This document shows, piece after piece, positions 53,464 through 62,099 of a stretch of DNA of 64,000 nt (within the stretch, counting starts at the first letter, position 1; each line of letters begins with the position of its first letter). The stretch covers positions 1 through 64,000 of the forward strand of contig NZ_LARW01000075.1 of NCBI RefSeq assembly GCF_000971055.1, written 5' to 3'. Origin of the DNA: Sphingomonas sp. SRS2. Lineage in GTDB: Bacteria > Pseudomonadota > Alphaproteobacteria > Sphingomonadales > Sphingomonadaceae. The notes below the pieces were generated by a model that made no database searches, had not been told where the DNA came from, and saw only the letters and a list, made by a program, of their open reading frames with translations. The position numbers and the translations under genes were made by a program.

Positions 53464-55410
53464 ATGCAGAGTGACGAGGCCGACGCCAAGCCGGGGCAAC
53501 CGCAGACACGGCGGCGCAAGGACACGATGGCGGCGCTGACGCTGGGAGCGCTCGGCGTTGTCTTCGGCGATATCGGCACCAGCCCGATCTATGCCTTTCG
53601 CGAGGCGCTAGGCCAGGCGGCGGAAGACGGGATCGTCGCGGGCGAAATCCTGGGCGTTCTCAGCCTTGCCCTGTGGGCGCTGATCCTCGTCGTGACCTGC
53701 AAATATGTCCTCTTCCTGATGCGCGCCGACAATAATGGCGAAGGCGGCGTGCTCGCGCTGATGGCCCTCGCCCAGCGCTCGACTCGCAAACGCCGGACAC
53801 TGGTGATGGCGCTCGGCGCGGCCGGCGCGGCACTGTTTTACGGGGACGGGATCATCACACCCGCCTTGTCGGTGCTCTCGGCGGTAGAAGGCCTCAAGAC
53901 CATTCCCGGTCTCGAACACGCCATTTCACGCGGGGAGATCATCCTGGTCACCTCGGCAATCATCATCGGCCTGTTCCTGATGCAGGCACGCGGCACCGCC
54001 GTCGTGTCCCGGCTGTTCGGCCCGGTCTGCCTGCTGTGGTTCATCACCATCGCGGCGATCGGCTGCATTCACATCTTCGACGAACCAGCGATCCTGATGG
54101 CGTTCCTGCCGCACAATGGCGTGCTGTTCATGGCCAATCATGGCGTGGCGGGCATGTTCGTGATGGGTGCGGTGTTCCTGACGGTGACCGGGGCCGAAGC
54201 GCTGACCGCCGACATGGGCCATTTCGGCGTTAAGCCGATCCGGACCGGCTGGCTGGCGATCGTCTTTCCCGCGCTCGCGCTCAACTATCTGGGCCAGGGG
54301 GCTTTCGCGCTCCACGGCCTGGAGGTCGCAGCCGAGAACGGAACCGAGTTTACCAACCAGGACTGGTTCTTCATGATGGCGCCCGGCATCGCCCGCATAC
54401 CGCTGGTCCTGCTCGCCACCTGCGCCACCGTGATCGCAAGCCAGGCGGTGATCACAGGCGCTTATTCGCTGACCCAGCAGGCGATCCAGCTCGGCCTCCT
54501 GCCCCGCCTTAAAATCCGCCAGACCAGCGAACACGCCGCCGGTCAGATTTATCTGCCGGCGATAACCGGACTGCTGTTCGTCGGGGTGATGATCCTCGTC
54601 CTCGGCTTCGGCTCTTCGTCGGCGATGGCGGCGGCCTATGGCATCGCCGTATCCGGCACCATGGTGGTGACGACCTGCCTCGGCTTCATGGTGGTGCGGC
54701 GGACATGGGGCTGGAGCCTGCCGCTCGCGCTGGGCGTGATCGCGCCGCTCCTTCTGCTCGACATCTTCTTCTTCGGGGCCAATATCCTGCGCGTCTACGA
54801 GGGCGGCTGGGCGCCGCTGATCGTCGCTGGCGGAGTCGCCATCTTGATCTTCACCTGGGTGCGAGGCCGCAAGCTGCTGCTCGCGATAGGCCAGAGCCAG
54901 GCGATTGCGCTTGACGAACTCGCCCGCATGCTTCGCGCGCGTCCTCCCGAGCGCGTACCCGGCATGGCGATCTTCCTGTCATCGGATCTGAATGCGGCGC
55001 CGAGCGCCCTGCTCCACAACCTCAAGCACAACAAGATCCTCCACGAGCGTAATCTGGCGCTCACGATCAACACGGTGAACACACCGGTGGTCGATTCCGG
55101 CAAGCGGCTGGAGCTCATCAACATCGACGAGAATTTCACCCGCGCGATCCTCAACTACGGCTTTATGGAAAGCCCCGACGTGCCGCGCGACCTCGCTTAT
55201 GCCCTGCGCCTGAGCGACAACAAGCTCGAGCCCATGCAGACCAGCTACTTCATCGGCCGGTCGACGTTGCGCCCGTCGAAGCATAGCGGAATGCCATTCT
55301 GGCAGGACCTGTTGTTCATTTTCCTGTACCGCAACGCATCCGACCCGACCGACTTCTTCAAAATTCCACCGAACCGCGTGGTCGAGCTGGGATCTCAGAC
55401 GACAATCTGA
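53464..55410 (+). CDS. kup: Low-affinity potassium transporter Kup
   Basis: This 648-residue K+/H+ symporter has a hydrophilic N-terminus of about 20 residues, then about 12 membrane helices up to residue 465 and a cytoplasmic C-terminal domain. The family signature LGALGVVFGDIGTSPIYAFREA is at residues 28-49; GALFYGDG-like ALFYGDGIITPALSVLSAVEGL and GAEALTADMGHFG follow. Length is typical. The gene is monocistronic, followed 27 bases on by the thioesterase pair. Confidence 0.96.
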   Translation: MQSDEADAKPGQPQTRRRKDTMAALTLGALGVVFGDIGTSPIYAFREALGQAAEDGIVAGEILGVLSLALWALILVVTCKYVLFLMRADNNGEGGVLALMALAQRSTRKRRTLVMALGAAGAALFYGDGIITPALSVLSAVEGLKTIPGLEHAISRGEIILVTSAIIIGLFLMQARGTAVVSRLFGPVCLLWFITIAAIGCIHIFDEPAILMAFLPHNGVLFMANHGVAGMFVMGAVFLTVTGAEALTADMGHFGVKPIRTGWLAIVFPALALNYLGQGAFALHGLEVAAENGTEFTNQDWFFMMAPGIARIPLVLLATCATVIASQAVITGAYSLTQQAIQLGLLPRLKIRQTSEHAAGQIYLPAITGLLFVGVMILVLGFGSSSAMAAAYGIAVSGTMVVTTCLGFMVVRRTWGWSLPLALGVIAPLLLLDIFFFGANILRVYEGGWAPLIVAGGVAILIFTWVRGRKLLLAIGQSQAIALDELARMLRARPPERVPGMAIFLSSDLNAAPSALLHNLKHNKILHERNLALTINTVNTPVVDSGKRLELINIDENFTRAILNYGFMESPDVPRDLAYALRLSDNKLEPMQTSYFIGRSTLRPSKHSGMPFWQDLLFIFLYRNASDPTDFFKIPPNRVVELGSQTTI

Positions 55411-55436
55411 GGGTTGCACGGACGGGATAACGCCCT

Positions 55437-55868
55437 ATGCGGGATCAAATGGCGGATAAGATCGATCTCGCGACGTTTAATTTTGGCCAGCGCGGCCATA
55501 CCGATGAACTGGGCCTGCGCTTCGTCGCGCAGGGCGACGATTGGGCCGAACTCGCCTTTGATTACGATCCCAAGCTGGCCATGAACTCCGACATCGGCAT
55601 TCTGGCGTCCGGCCCTATCATTTCGTTGATAGACACCGTTTCGGGCGCCGCGATCATCGCGAGGAACAATCGTTTCCGGCCAATGGCGACGCTGGACCTG
55701 CGCATTGATTATATGCGCGCCGCAACCCCTGGCCGCTCGATCAATGCGCGGGCGACCTGCTACCGTGTCGCGCGCAATATCGCCTTCGTCCGTTGTGAGG
55801 CGCATGACGGAGACCCTGACGATCCCGTAGCATCGGCCATGGCCAGCTTCTTCTTCACGGCTGATTGA
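55437..55868 (+). CDS. PaaI/YbgC-type hotdog-fold thioesterase (first of a pair)
   Basis: This 143-residue hotdog-fold protein has ILASGPIISLIDTVSGAAII (helix with the catalytic Asp position) and TLDLRIDYMRAATPGRSINARATCYR, as in PaaI thioesterases that hydrolyse acyl-CoA or phenylacetyl-CoA. The start could also be ATG 55449. It overlaps the next hotdog gene by ATGA. The tandem suggests a heterodimer, as hotdog proteins assemble in pairs; that is inference. Confidence 0.87.
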   Translation: MRDQMADKIDLATFNFGQRGHTDELGLRFVAQGDDWAELAFDYDPKLAMNSDIGILASGPIISLIDTVSGAAIIARNNRFRPMATLDLRIDYMRAATPGRSINARATCYRVARNIAFVRCEAHDGDPDDPVASAMASFFFTAD

Positions 55869-56248
55869 TGTTCGGCCTTCCCCCTTATGCCGCCATGATC
55901 GGCGCCCGTCGCGACCGGAGCGGCGGCGAACCGATGCTCTCGATGAGCTGGCGGATAGAGATCGAAGGCCGGCCTGGCTTTATCCATGGCGGCGTCATCG
56001 CCGGGCTGCTGGAACTGGCATGTTACGAAGCGCTCTATAACGAATTTTCGGAGGGTGACGCGCCGCGGATCAAGCCGATCAACGTCGCGGTCGACTATCT
56101 GCGCGGGGGACTGATGATCGACACCCATGCGGTGGCGCAGATCGTGCGCGTTGGCAAACGTGTCGCCAACGCCACCGCATCGTGCTGGCAGGACGACCGG
56201 TCGAAACCGATCGCGACCGCGCGCATGCACCTGCTCCTCGATCGCTAG
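55865..56248 (+). CDS. PaaI-type hotdog-fold thioesterase (second of a pair)
   Basis: This 127-residue hotdog protein shows RPGFIHGGVIAGLLELACYEAL, the PaaI-like HGG-V helix with a Glu in the active-site position, and INVAVDYLRGG. Its start overlaps the first hotdog gene. Unlike that gene it carries the HGG motif expected of active PaaI thioesterases, so this subunit may be the catalytic one. The stop lies 14 bases before the aminopeptidase start. Confidence 0.87.
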   Translation: MMFGLPPYAAMIGARRDRSGGEPMLSMSWRIEIEGRPGFIHGGVIAGLLELACYEALYNEFSEGDAPRIKPINVAVDYLRGGLMIDTHAVAQIVRVGKRVANATASCWQDDRSKPIATARMHLLLDR

Positions 56249-56261
56249 CCGGAAGAGCGCC

Positions 56262-57650
56262 TTGACCGACTTCGCCAGCCTGCTCCTCCCCGATCGCGGC
56301 GAAGCCGCGCACAGCCTGAAGCCGGTCGCCGCCGAAGATTTCGACGTCTGGCTGAAGGAGCAGCCGCCGCAGGTCCGCACCCTCGCCGCCGCCGGACAGT
56401 TCAAGGCTAAGCCAGGCGACCTGCTGATCCTGCCCGGCCACAAAGATGGCGATTGGTCGGCCGCCTACGGCCTTGCCAAAACATCGGGGCCCTGGGACCT
56501 TGCCGCCATCGCCCAGAAGCTGCCCGCCGGCACCTATCGCATCGATGGCGACAACCCGGGCGAAGGCACGCTGGGCTGGCTTCTGGCCCATCACCGCTTC
56601 GACCGCTACCTCGCCAAAGCCGATCCGATCCCGCAACGTATCCTGCTGACCGGCGATCCCGCCGCCATCCCCGCGCAAATCGCGCTGGCCGAGGCGGTGG
56701 CGCTGGTCCGCGATCTCGTCGACACCCCCGCCGCCGACATGGGGCCCGCCGACCTCGCCGCCGCTGCCGAGGGCGTCGCCAAGGCGCATGGCGCCGACTA
56801 TCGCGTCACCCAGGGCGATGCCCTCGAACAGGGCTATCCCATGATCGCGGCGGTCGGCCGCGCGGCGACCCGCGAACGCGCGCCCCGGCTGATCGAGCTC
56901 GAATGGGGCAACCCACAGCATCCCCGCGTTGCAATCGTCGGCAAGGGCGTCTGTTTCGATTCGGGCGGCCTCGACCTCAAGCCGTCCTCTGCCATGCTGC
57001 TGATGAAGAAGGATATGGGCGGCGCGGCGCACGCGCTGGCGCTGGCGCAACTGGTGATGGGCGCGCGGCTCCCGATCCGGCTCCACCTGCTCATCCCCGC
57101 GGTCGAGAATGCGGTCGCTGCGGATGCCTTCCGCCCCGGCGACATATTGCGCAGCCGCAAGGGAATTTCGGTCGAGATCGGCAACACCGATGCCGAGGGC
57201 CGGCTGGTGCTCGGCGATGCGCTGACCCGCGCGGGCGAAGACAAGCCCGAGCTCATCATCGATTTCGCCACGCTGACCGGAGCCGCCCGCGTCGCGCTGG
57301 GGCCCGACCTGCCCGCGTTATTCGCCAATGACGAAGCGCTGGCCGCCGAGATCGCCGCCGCCGCGCTCGCCACATCGGATCCCGTCTGGCGGCTGCCGCT
57401 ATGGGCCGATTATGCGGATATGCTGAAATCGACCGCAGCCGACATAAACAATGCGGGTGAAGGCGGCATGGCCGGCGCTGTTACGGCCGCATTATTCCTT
57501 CAGCGCTTCGTCCCGGACGACACGCCCTGGGCGCATTTCGACACCTTCGCCTGGCGCCCATCGCCCAGGCCGGGACGCCCCAAGGGCGGTGACGCGCTGG
57601 GTTTGCGCGCCGCTTTCGCGGTGCTGCGGGCGAGATTCGTTACGCCCTGA
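56262..57650 (+). CDS. Leucyl aminopeptidase, M17 family
   Basis: This 462-residue dizinc aminopeptidase has catalytic regions VAIVGKGVCFDSGGLDLKPS (metal Lys and Asp), KKDMGGAAHAL, and the hallmark NTDAEGRLVLGDAL. The N-terminal domain is shorter than in E. coli PepA. The start seems to be TTG 56262 with GGAAGAG upstream; the longer ATG frame at 56127 covers the thioesterase end. It probably recycles peptides; the related E. coli protein also binds DNA, which is not implied here. Confidence 0.93.
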   Translation: MTDFASLLLPDRGEAAHSLKPVAAEDFDVWLKEQPPQVRTLAAAGQFKAKPGDLLILPGHKDGDWSAAYGLAKTSGPWDLAAIAQKLPAGTYRIDGDNPGEGTLGWLLAHHRFDRYLAKADPIPQRILLTGDPAAIPAQIALAEAVALVRDLVDTPAADMGPADLAAAAEGVAKAHGADYRVTQGDALEQGYPMIAAVGRAATRERAPRLIELEWGNPQHPRVAIVGKGVCFDSGGLDLKPSSAMLLMKKDMGGAAHALALAQLVMGARLPIRLHLLIPAVENAVAADAFRPGDILRSRKGISVEIGNTDAEGRLVLGDALTRAGEDKPELIIDFATLTGAARVALGPDLPALFANDEALAAEIAAAALATSDPVWRLPLWADYADMLKSTAADINNAGEGGMAGAVTAALFLQRFVPDDTPWAHFDTFAWRPSPRPGRPKGGDALGLRAAFAVLRARFVTP

Positions 57651-57779
57651 GGCCAGATGCCGGATTTAAACGGCGAAACGCGAAAAACATGGTCGTCTGG
57701 TGAAACGAAATAGCGTCGTGCGTGTTTCTGTTGAGGGAGTCCGGCTCCCGCAATCAATCTCACGCGAAGGGCGCTGCTT

Positions 57780-58109
57780 ATGGCCGATTCTCAGCTTTCC
57801 CAGTGGATGCGAGCTTTGGTGTCCTACGTCCGGTCCGGCCAGCCGGACCTGACCAACAGGCAAATGGCGCTTCTGCTCATCAGTTACATCACGCCGGGGC
57901 CGCACACGGTCCGTGGGCTCGCTCAGCAGCTGGGCGTGTCGAAGCCTGTTATCACGCGCGCCTTGAATACCTTGGGCTCGCTCGGCTATCTGCGCCGCGA
58001 GCGCGACGATAATGATCGTCGCAACATATTCGTCGCCAAGACCGATAAAGGGGCCGCCTTCCTCGATGCGTTCGGAAAGTCCATCGATCTCGAGAAGATG
58101 CGCGGCTGA
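57780..58109 (+). CDS. MarR/winged-helix transcriptional regulator
   Basis: This 109-residue winged-helix protein has DLTNRQMALLLISYITPGPHTV, then the recognition helix GVSKPVITRALNTLGSLGYLRRERDDNDRRN with the MarR-type wing (DDNDRRNIFV). It is at the short end for the family, so only the DNA-binding core and one extra helix remain. It lies directly upstream of the C40 peptidase, possibly overlapping it. Target genes are unknown. Confidence 0.85.
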   Translation: MADSQLSQWMRALVSYVRSGQPDLTNRQMALLLISYITPGPHTVRGLAQQLGVSKPVITRALNTLGSLGYLRRERDDNDRRNIFVAKTDKGAAFLDAFGKSIDLEKMRG

Positions 58110-58998
58110 TTCCACTGCCGGCGGGCGGCCGCCCGCGACCGCCTTCCATCTCGATGGACCAACCCGCGTGCTGGATGCGCGGACCAGTGCTTTTCGCTCC
58201 GACATCGCCGACGTAGCGCTCGCGGGCACGTTGTTCGCGCCGCATTACGCCGCGCCGATGTCGCGCTCCGCCCTTAGCGGCACCATGATCCGCAATGCCC
58301 CCAGCCATCAGGCTGAAGCGGCGTCCCAGCTTCTGGTCGGGGAGGAGTTCGCGGTGCTGGACCTGACGGGCGACTGGGCGTGGGGTTATTCGCGGCACGA
58401 TCATTATGTCGGCTATGTCGTTGCCGACAGCCTTGGCGCACCCATTCAGCCCACACACCGCGTTGCCGTGCGCGAGGCGCTGCTGTTCGCCGGGCCTTCC
58501 ATCAAATCTCCTGCGATCGGCGCCCTTCCCTTCGGCGCGAAAGTCGTCGGCGAAGCTGATAATGGCTTCATCCGGACGAGCGGCGGCTTTCTGCACCATC
58601 GCCATGCCATAGCGATCGATGAGCGCGCCGCCGATGCGGTCGCCGTCGCCGAAATCTTCCTTGGCATGCCCTATCTCTGGGGTGGCCGTGGCGACGATGG
58701 GATCGACTGTTCGGGCCTGACGCAGGTCGCGCTGGCCGCCACGGGCGTAATCGCGCCGCGTGACACCGATATGCAGCGCGAGAGCCTGGGCGAGCTGCTG
58801 CCCGAAGAGGCCCCCCTCCGACGAGGCGATATCGTCAGTTTCCCGGGCCATGTCGGGCTGATGGTGGACGAGACGCGGCTGATCCATGCCAATGCGCACT
58901 GGATGAGCGTAGTCATCGAGCCACTCGCCGATGTCGTAGCCCGTCTCGCCACCCATCATGACCGGCCGATATTGAGCCGGCGGAGAACCACTGCATGA
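58066..58998 (+). CDS. NlpC/P60 (C40) family cell-wall hydrolase
   Basis: This protein of about 310 residues has an N-terminal pair of SH3-like segments (EFAVLDLTGDWAWGYSRHDHYVGYVV) and a C-terminal NlpC/P60 domain. The catalytic Cys is in GIDCSGLTQ, His in FPGHVGLMV and the third residue region is LIHANAH. It likely cleaves peptidoglycan stem peptides. No clear signal peptide is present. The start is unsure: ATG 58066 lies inside the MarR gene, and GTG 58168 is an alternative. The end overlaps argC by ATGA. Confidence 0.87.
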   Translation: MRSESPSISRRCAADSTAGGRPPATAFHLDGPTRVLDARTSAFRSDIADVALAGTLFAPHYAAPMSRSALSGTMIRNAPSHQAEAASQLLVGEEFAVLDLTGDWAWGYSRHDHYVGYVVADSLGAPIQPTHRVAVREALLFAGPSIKSPAIGALPFGAKVVGEADNGFIRTSGGFLHHRHAIAIDERAADAVAVAEIFLGMPYLWGGRGDDGIDCSGLTQVALAATGVIAPRDTDMQRESLGELLPEEAPLRRGDIVSFPGHVGLMVDETRLIHANAHWMSVVIEPLADVVARLATHHDRPILSRRRTTA

Positions 58999-59936
58999 CC
59001 TCCAGGGTCTTTATCGACGGCGCCGCGGGCACGACCGGGCTGGAAATTCGCGACCGGCTTGCGGGCCGCGCCGACATCGAGCTGATCACCATCGCCGACG
59101 ATCGGCGCAAGGATGCCTCCGCGCGTGCAGAGGCTCTCAATGCAGCCGATGCCGTCGTCCTGTGCCTGCCCGACGACGCGGCGCGCGAGGCCGTTGCGCT
59201 GATCGAAAACCCCAGGGTCAGCGTGATCGATGCTTCGACCGCACACCGCACCGCCGCCGACTGGGCCTATGGCTTCGCCGAGCTCGACCCCGGCCAACGC
59301 GACGCTCTCGGGCGGGCGAAGCGCATATCCAATCCTGGCTGCTATCCCACCGGTTTTCTGGCGCTGGTGCGGCCCCTGGTGCGCGCCGGCCTTCTGCCCG
59401 GTGATGCGGCGCTGTCGATCAACGCCGTGTCGGGCTATTCCGGCGGTGGCAAGGCGATGATCGCCATGTTCGAGGATCCGGCCTCGCCCGAAGCTACAGA
59501 CACCGCCTTCCGCGCCTATGCCCTGGACCTCGGCCACAAGCATGTGCCCGAGATGCAGACGCGCGCCGGGCTCGCCCATCCGCCGATCTTCTTCCCATCG
59601 GTGGCGCGCACCTATCGCGGCATGCTGGTGGAGGTGCCGCTCCATCTGCATCTGCTCCCCGGACGACCGACAGGCGACGCGCTGCGCGATGCGTTGGCCG
59701 AAGCCTATGCGGGCAGCAAGGTCGTCCATGTCGTACGCGATAATCCGCCCTTCCTGACGATCGAACAGGCCGCTGGCACCGACCGGCTCGACCTGTTCGT
59801 CTATGCCGATGAGAAAGCGGGTCAGGCCCGGCTGATCGCCGCGCTCGACAATCTCGGCAAGGGCGCAGCGGGTGCGGCGGTCCAGAACCTCAATCTGGCG
59901 CTGGGGCTCGACGAGACCGAGAGCCTCCGGCTGTAA
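58995..59936 (+). CDS. argC: N-acetyl-gamma-glutamyl-phosphate reductase (short ArgC form)
   Basis: This 313-residue enzyme of arginine synthesis reduces acetylglutamyl phosphate with NADPH. The N-terminal GAAGTTGLEIRDRLAGR is the nucleotide-binding loop; SNPGCYPTGFLALVRPLV contains the catalytic Cys, and GYSGGGKAMI and KHVPEMQTRAGL are the family signatures. Length and the missing insertion match the type 2 ArgC. It overlaps the C40 gene (ATGA). Other arg genes are elsewhere. Confidence 0.95.
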   Translation: MTSRVFIDGAAGTTGLEIRDRLAGRADIELITIADDRRKDASARAEALNAADAVVLCLPDDAAREAVALIENPRVSVIDASTAHRTAADWAYGFAELDPGQRDALGRAKRISNPGCYPTGFLALVRPLVRAGLLPGDAALSINAVSGYSGGGKAMIAMFEDPASPEATDTAFRAYALDLGHKHVPEMQTRAGLAHPPIFFPSVARTYRGMLVEVPLHLHLLPGRPTGDALRDALAEAYAGSKVVHVVRDNPPFLTIEQAAGTDRLDLFVYADEKAGQARLIAALDNLGKGAAGAAVQNLNLALGLDETESLRL

Positions 59937-59941
59937 GATCA

Positions 59942-60040
59942 ATCGGCTAGCGCCGATCTCCGGTACCGGCCGCTCCCCGCCCAACCATCCGATATCACAT
60001 GCTGGATCGGGAGGCTGGGCGGAGCAGCTTGCCGGTACCG
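59942..60040. repeat. Inverted repeats after argC
   Basis: A perfect inverted repeat ATCGGC-TAGC-GCCGAT lies at 59942-59957. A longer imperfect pair follows: CGGTACCGGCCGCTCC near 59961-59976 and GGAGCAGCTTGCCGGTACCG near 60021-60040. The transcript could fold into stable stems; there is no U-run, so factor-dependent termination or mRNA protection is possible. Confidence 0.5.
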
Positions 60041-60132
60041 CACATACAGCAAAGCTGGACCACAAAGCGCCATTGTCATCTTTCAAGAACAGGCGCATCT
60101 TCCCGTAACGAAAGCGATTGGGGGAGGTCGCC

Positions 60133-60549
60133 GTGGTTCCCATATGGTATTGGATTGTCTCGGCTATCCTGTTGATCTGGAACATGATCGGCTGTGGCGC
60201 TTGCTATGGCCAGATGGCGATGAGCGCCGACAGGATCGCAACCTTGCCCGAAAATCAGCGCGACGCATGGCTAGCCATGCCGAAGGCCGCCAGGATCGCC
60301 TATGTCGTCGCGGTGAGCGCCGGCCTGTTCGGTGCGATCGCGCTGCTGCTGCGCAGCCTGGCCGCGGGCCCCTTTTTCATCGCCTCGCTTGTCGGTTTGA
60401 TCGTCCAGTTCGGATGGTTCTTCATCGTCTATAAGGGCATGTCGAGGCTCGGCGCGTCTTCGGCCGCCTTTCCTGCCTTCATCGCGCTGGTCGCAGTCGG
60501 CCAGATCGCCTTTGCCTGCTGCGCCAAGGCCCAGGGCTGGCTCGGCTGA
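60133..60549 (+). CDS. Four-helix membrane protein of unknown function (paralogue A)
   Basis: This 138-residue inner-membrane protein starts at GTG 60133, six bases after GGGGAGG. Four helices are visible: VPIWYWIVSAILLIWNMIGCG, IAYVVAVSAGLFGAIALLL, FFIASLVGLIVQFGWFFIVY and FPAFIALVAVGQIAFACC. The soluble loop between the first two contains DAWLAMPKAARIAY. It is clearly similar to the next gene (same helix order and the PAFI segment). I recall such proteins only as sphingomonad hypotheticals. Confidence 0.8.
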   Translation: MVPIWYWIVSAILLIWNMIGCGACYGQMAMSADRIATLPENQRDAWLAMPKAARIAYVVAVSAGLFGAIALLLRSLAAGPFFIASLVGLIVQFGWFFIVYKGMSRLGASSAAFPAFIALVAVGQIAFACCAKAQGWLG

Positions 60550-60627
60550 CAATGTCACGACCTTTGTAGGATCGGAGTGATGCGTGCCGTCTTCATCGCA
60601 TCACAGTTTGATATCGGGAGATGAATG

Positions 60628-61062
60628 ATGAGCGATAACATGGCCCTTCCCAGATGGTTCTGGCTTGTCGGCGCGGTATTCCTGCTGTGGGGTTGCGCGG
60701 GCATCTTCGCCTTCTACTCGCAACTGACCACGCCCTATGACGCGATGGTCGCCTCGATGGGCAAGCTCGCCGCCGACTGCATAGCCGCGATGCCAGGCTG
60801 GCTCTGGTGGGTCTATGGCGTCGCAGTGTGGAGCGGCACCCTCGGCTCGGTGGCATTGCTGCTTCGCCGCGTCTGGGCGCAGCCGCTTTACCTGCTCTCG
60901 CTGATCGCCGTGATCGTCCAGTTCGGCTATTCGTTCGGGGTGATGAAGACACATGAAATCATGGGCTGGCATTCGGCCGTGTTCCCGGCCTTCATCCTCC
61001 TGATGGCGGTCGTCGAACTCTGGTTCGCGACATCGGCGAAAAAGAAAGGCTGGATCGGCTGA
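60628..61062 (+). CDS. Four-helix membrane protein of unknown function (paralogue B)
   Basis: This 144-residue membrane protein has the same layout as its neighbour: ALPRWFWLVGAVFLLWGCAGI, a loop with MGKLAADCIAAMPGW, then WVYGVAVWSGTLGSVALLLRR, LYLLSLIAVIVQFGYSFGVM and FPAFILLMAVVELWFATSAKKKGW. ATG 60628 has GGGAG seven bases upstream. Tandem duplication of one ancestral gene is likely, followed by marked divergence. Confidence 0.8.
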   Translation: MSDNMALPRWFWLVGAVFLLWGCAGIFAFYSQLTTPYDAMVASMGKLAADCIAAMPGWLWWVYGVAVWSGTLGSVALLLRRVWAQPLYLLSLIAVIVQFGYSFGVMKTHEIMGWHSAVFPAFILLMAVVELWFATSAKKKGWIG

Positions 61063-61068
61063 ACCATC

Positions 61069-61092
61069 CGTCACCCCGGCGAAGACCGGCGC
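61069..61092 (+). repeat. REP-like half element
   Basis: CGTCACCCCGGCGAAGACCG begins right after paralogue B and shares its first 13 bases, CGTCACCCCGGCG, with the hairpin arm at 28516. Only one arm is present here. Confidence 0.45.
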
Positions 61093-61103
61093 GGCGCGCG
61101 GCG

Positions 61104-62099
61104 CTACATCTCGCCGCGCGAGCGGCGGATCGCGTAGAAGCGCTGCACATTGGCATTATGCTCGGCCAGCGTCTTCGCGAAGACATGCCCGCCTTTGCCG
61201 TCCGCCACGAAATAGAGCGCCGCGCTCTTCGCCGGATCGAGCACCGCCTCGATCGCGGCGCGGCTCGGATTGGCGATGGGGCCCGCGGGCAGTCCCGCCG
61301 AGGCATAGGTGTTATAGCCGTTGACCGCGTTGAGTTCTGACCGCCTGATGCGGCGGCCGAGCGGTTTTCCCTTGGTAATCGGGTAGATCACCGTCGGATC
61401 GGCCTGCAGCTTCATCCCCTCGCGCACCCGGTTGGTGTAGACCGAAGCGACCATCGGCCGCTCCGAGGCAACCCCGGTTTCCTTCTCGACGATCGAGGCG
61501 AGGATCAGCGCCTCGCGCGGGGTGCGCGCCACCGTGGTCGGCTTGCGCGCCGCCCAGGCCTCGTCGAGCGCGCGGCGCATCGCGGTCTGCATCCGCGCCA
61601 GCACCGCCGCGCGCGGCTCGCCTGCCTCATAGCTGTAGCTGTCCGGCAGCACCGATCCTTCGGCGGGCACTGCAATCTGGCCGGTGAGTTCGGGCACCGC
61701 CATCAGCCGCTCGTACACAAGGATCGATGCCATCCCCTCCGGGATCGTCACCAGACGCTGGACCGGCGTGCCATGCTGGAGGATGTCGAGAATCTGCGCC
61801 CCGCTCACATGCGGTGGGAACTGGAACTCGCCCGCGCGAATCGGGTCTTCGGAACCAAAGCGCCTGGCGAAGCGCAGGAAATTGGTGGTCGAGCGGATTG
61901 CCCCGGCCTTTTCCAGCCTGCGCGCCGCAGCGGCGAGCGTATCGCCCTTCTCGACCCTTATGCTGGTTTCGGCCTGAAGCGGGCCGTCACCCCACCAGTC
62001 GCGCGATATCCAGGCCGCCGCCCCGACCCCGATCAGGCCGAGGATCAGGATCAGGGCGATGAGGCGGCGGATCACCGATGGCTTCCTGCGCCGTCTCAA
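61104..62099 (-). CDS. mltG: Endolytic transglycosylase MltG
   Basis: This 331-residue inner-membrane protein has an N-terminal anchor helix (RLIALILILGLIGVGAAAWI), a LysM-like region (SIRVEKGDTLAAAARRLEKAG), and the YceG domain with catalytic Glu in LILASIVEKETGVASERP. It cuts nascent peptidoglycan glycan strands. The start is probably TTG 62099, overlapping the fabF stop (TTGA); GTG 62075 is an alternative. Its position after fabF is typical of alphaproteobacteria and E. coli alike. Confidence 0.94.
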   Translation of the reverse strand: MRRRRKPSVIRRLIALILILGLIGVGAAAWISRDWWGDGPLQAETSIRVEKGDTLAAAARRLEKAGAIRSTTNFLRFARRFGSEDPIRAGEFQFPPHVSGAQILDILQHGTPVQRLVTIPEGMASILVYERLMAVPELTGQIAVPAEGSVLPDSYSYEAGEPRAAVLARMQTAMRRALDEAWAARKPTTVARTPREALILASIVEKETGVASERPMVASVYTNRVREGMKLQADPTVIYPITKGKPLGRRIRRSELNAVNGYNTYASAGLPAGPIANPSRAAIEAVLDPAKSAALYFVADGKGGHVFAKTLAEHNANVQRFYAIRRSRGEM

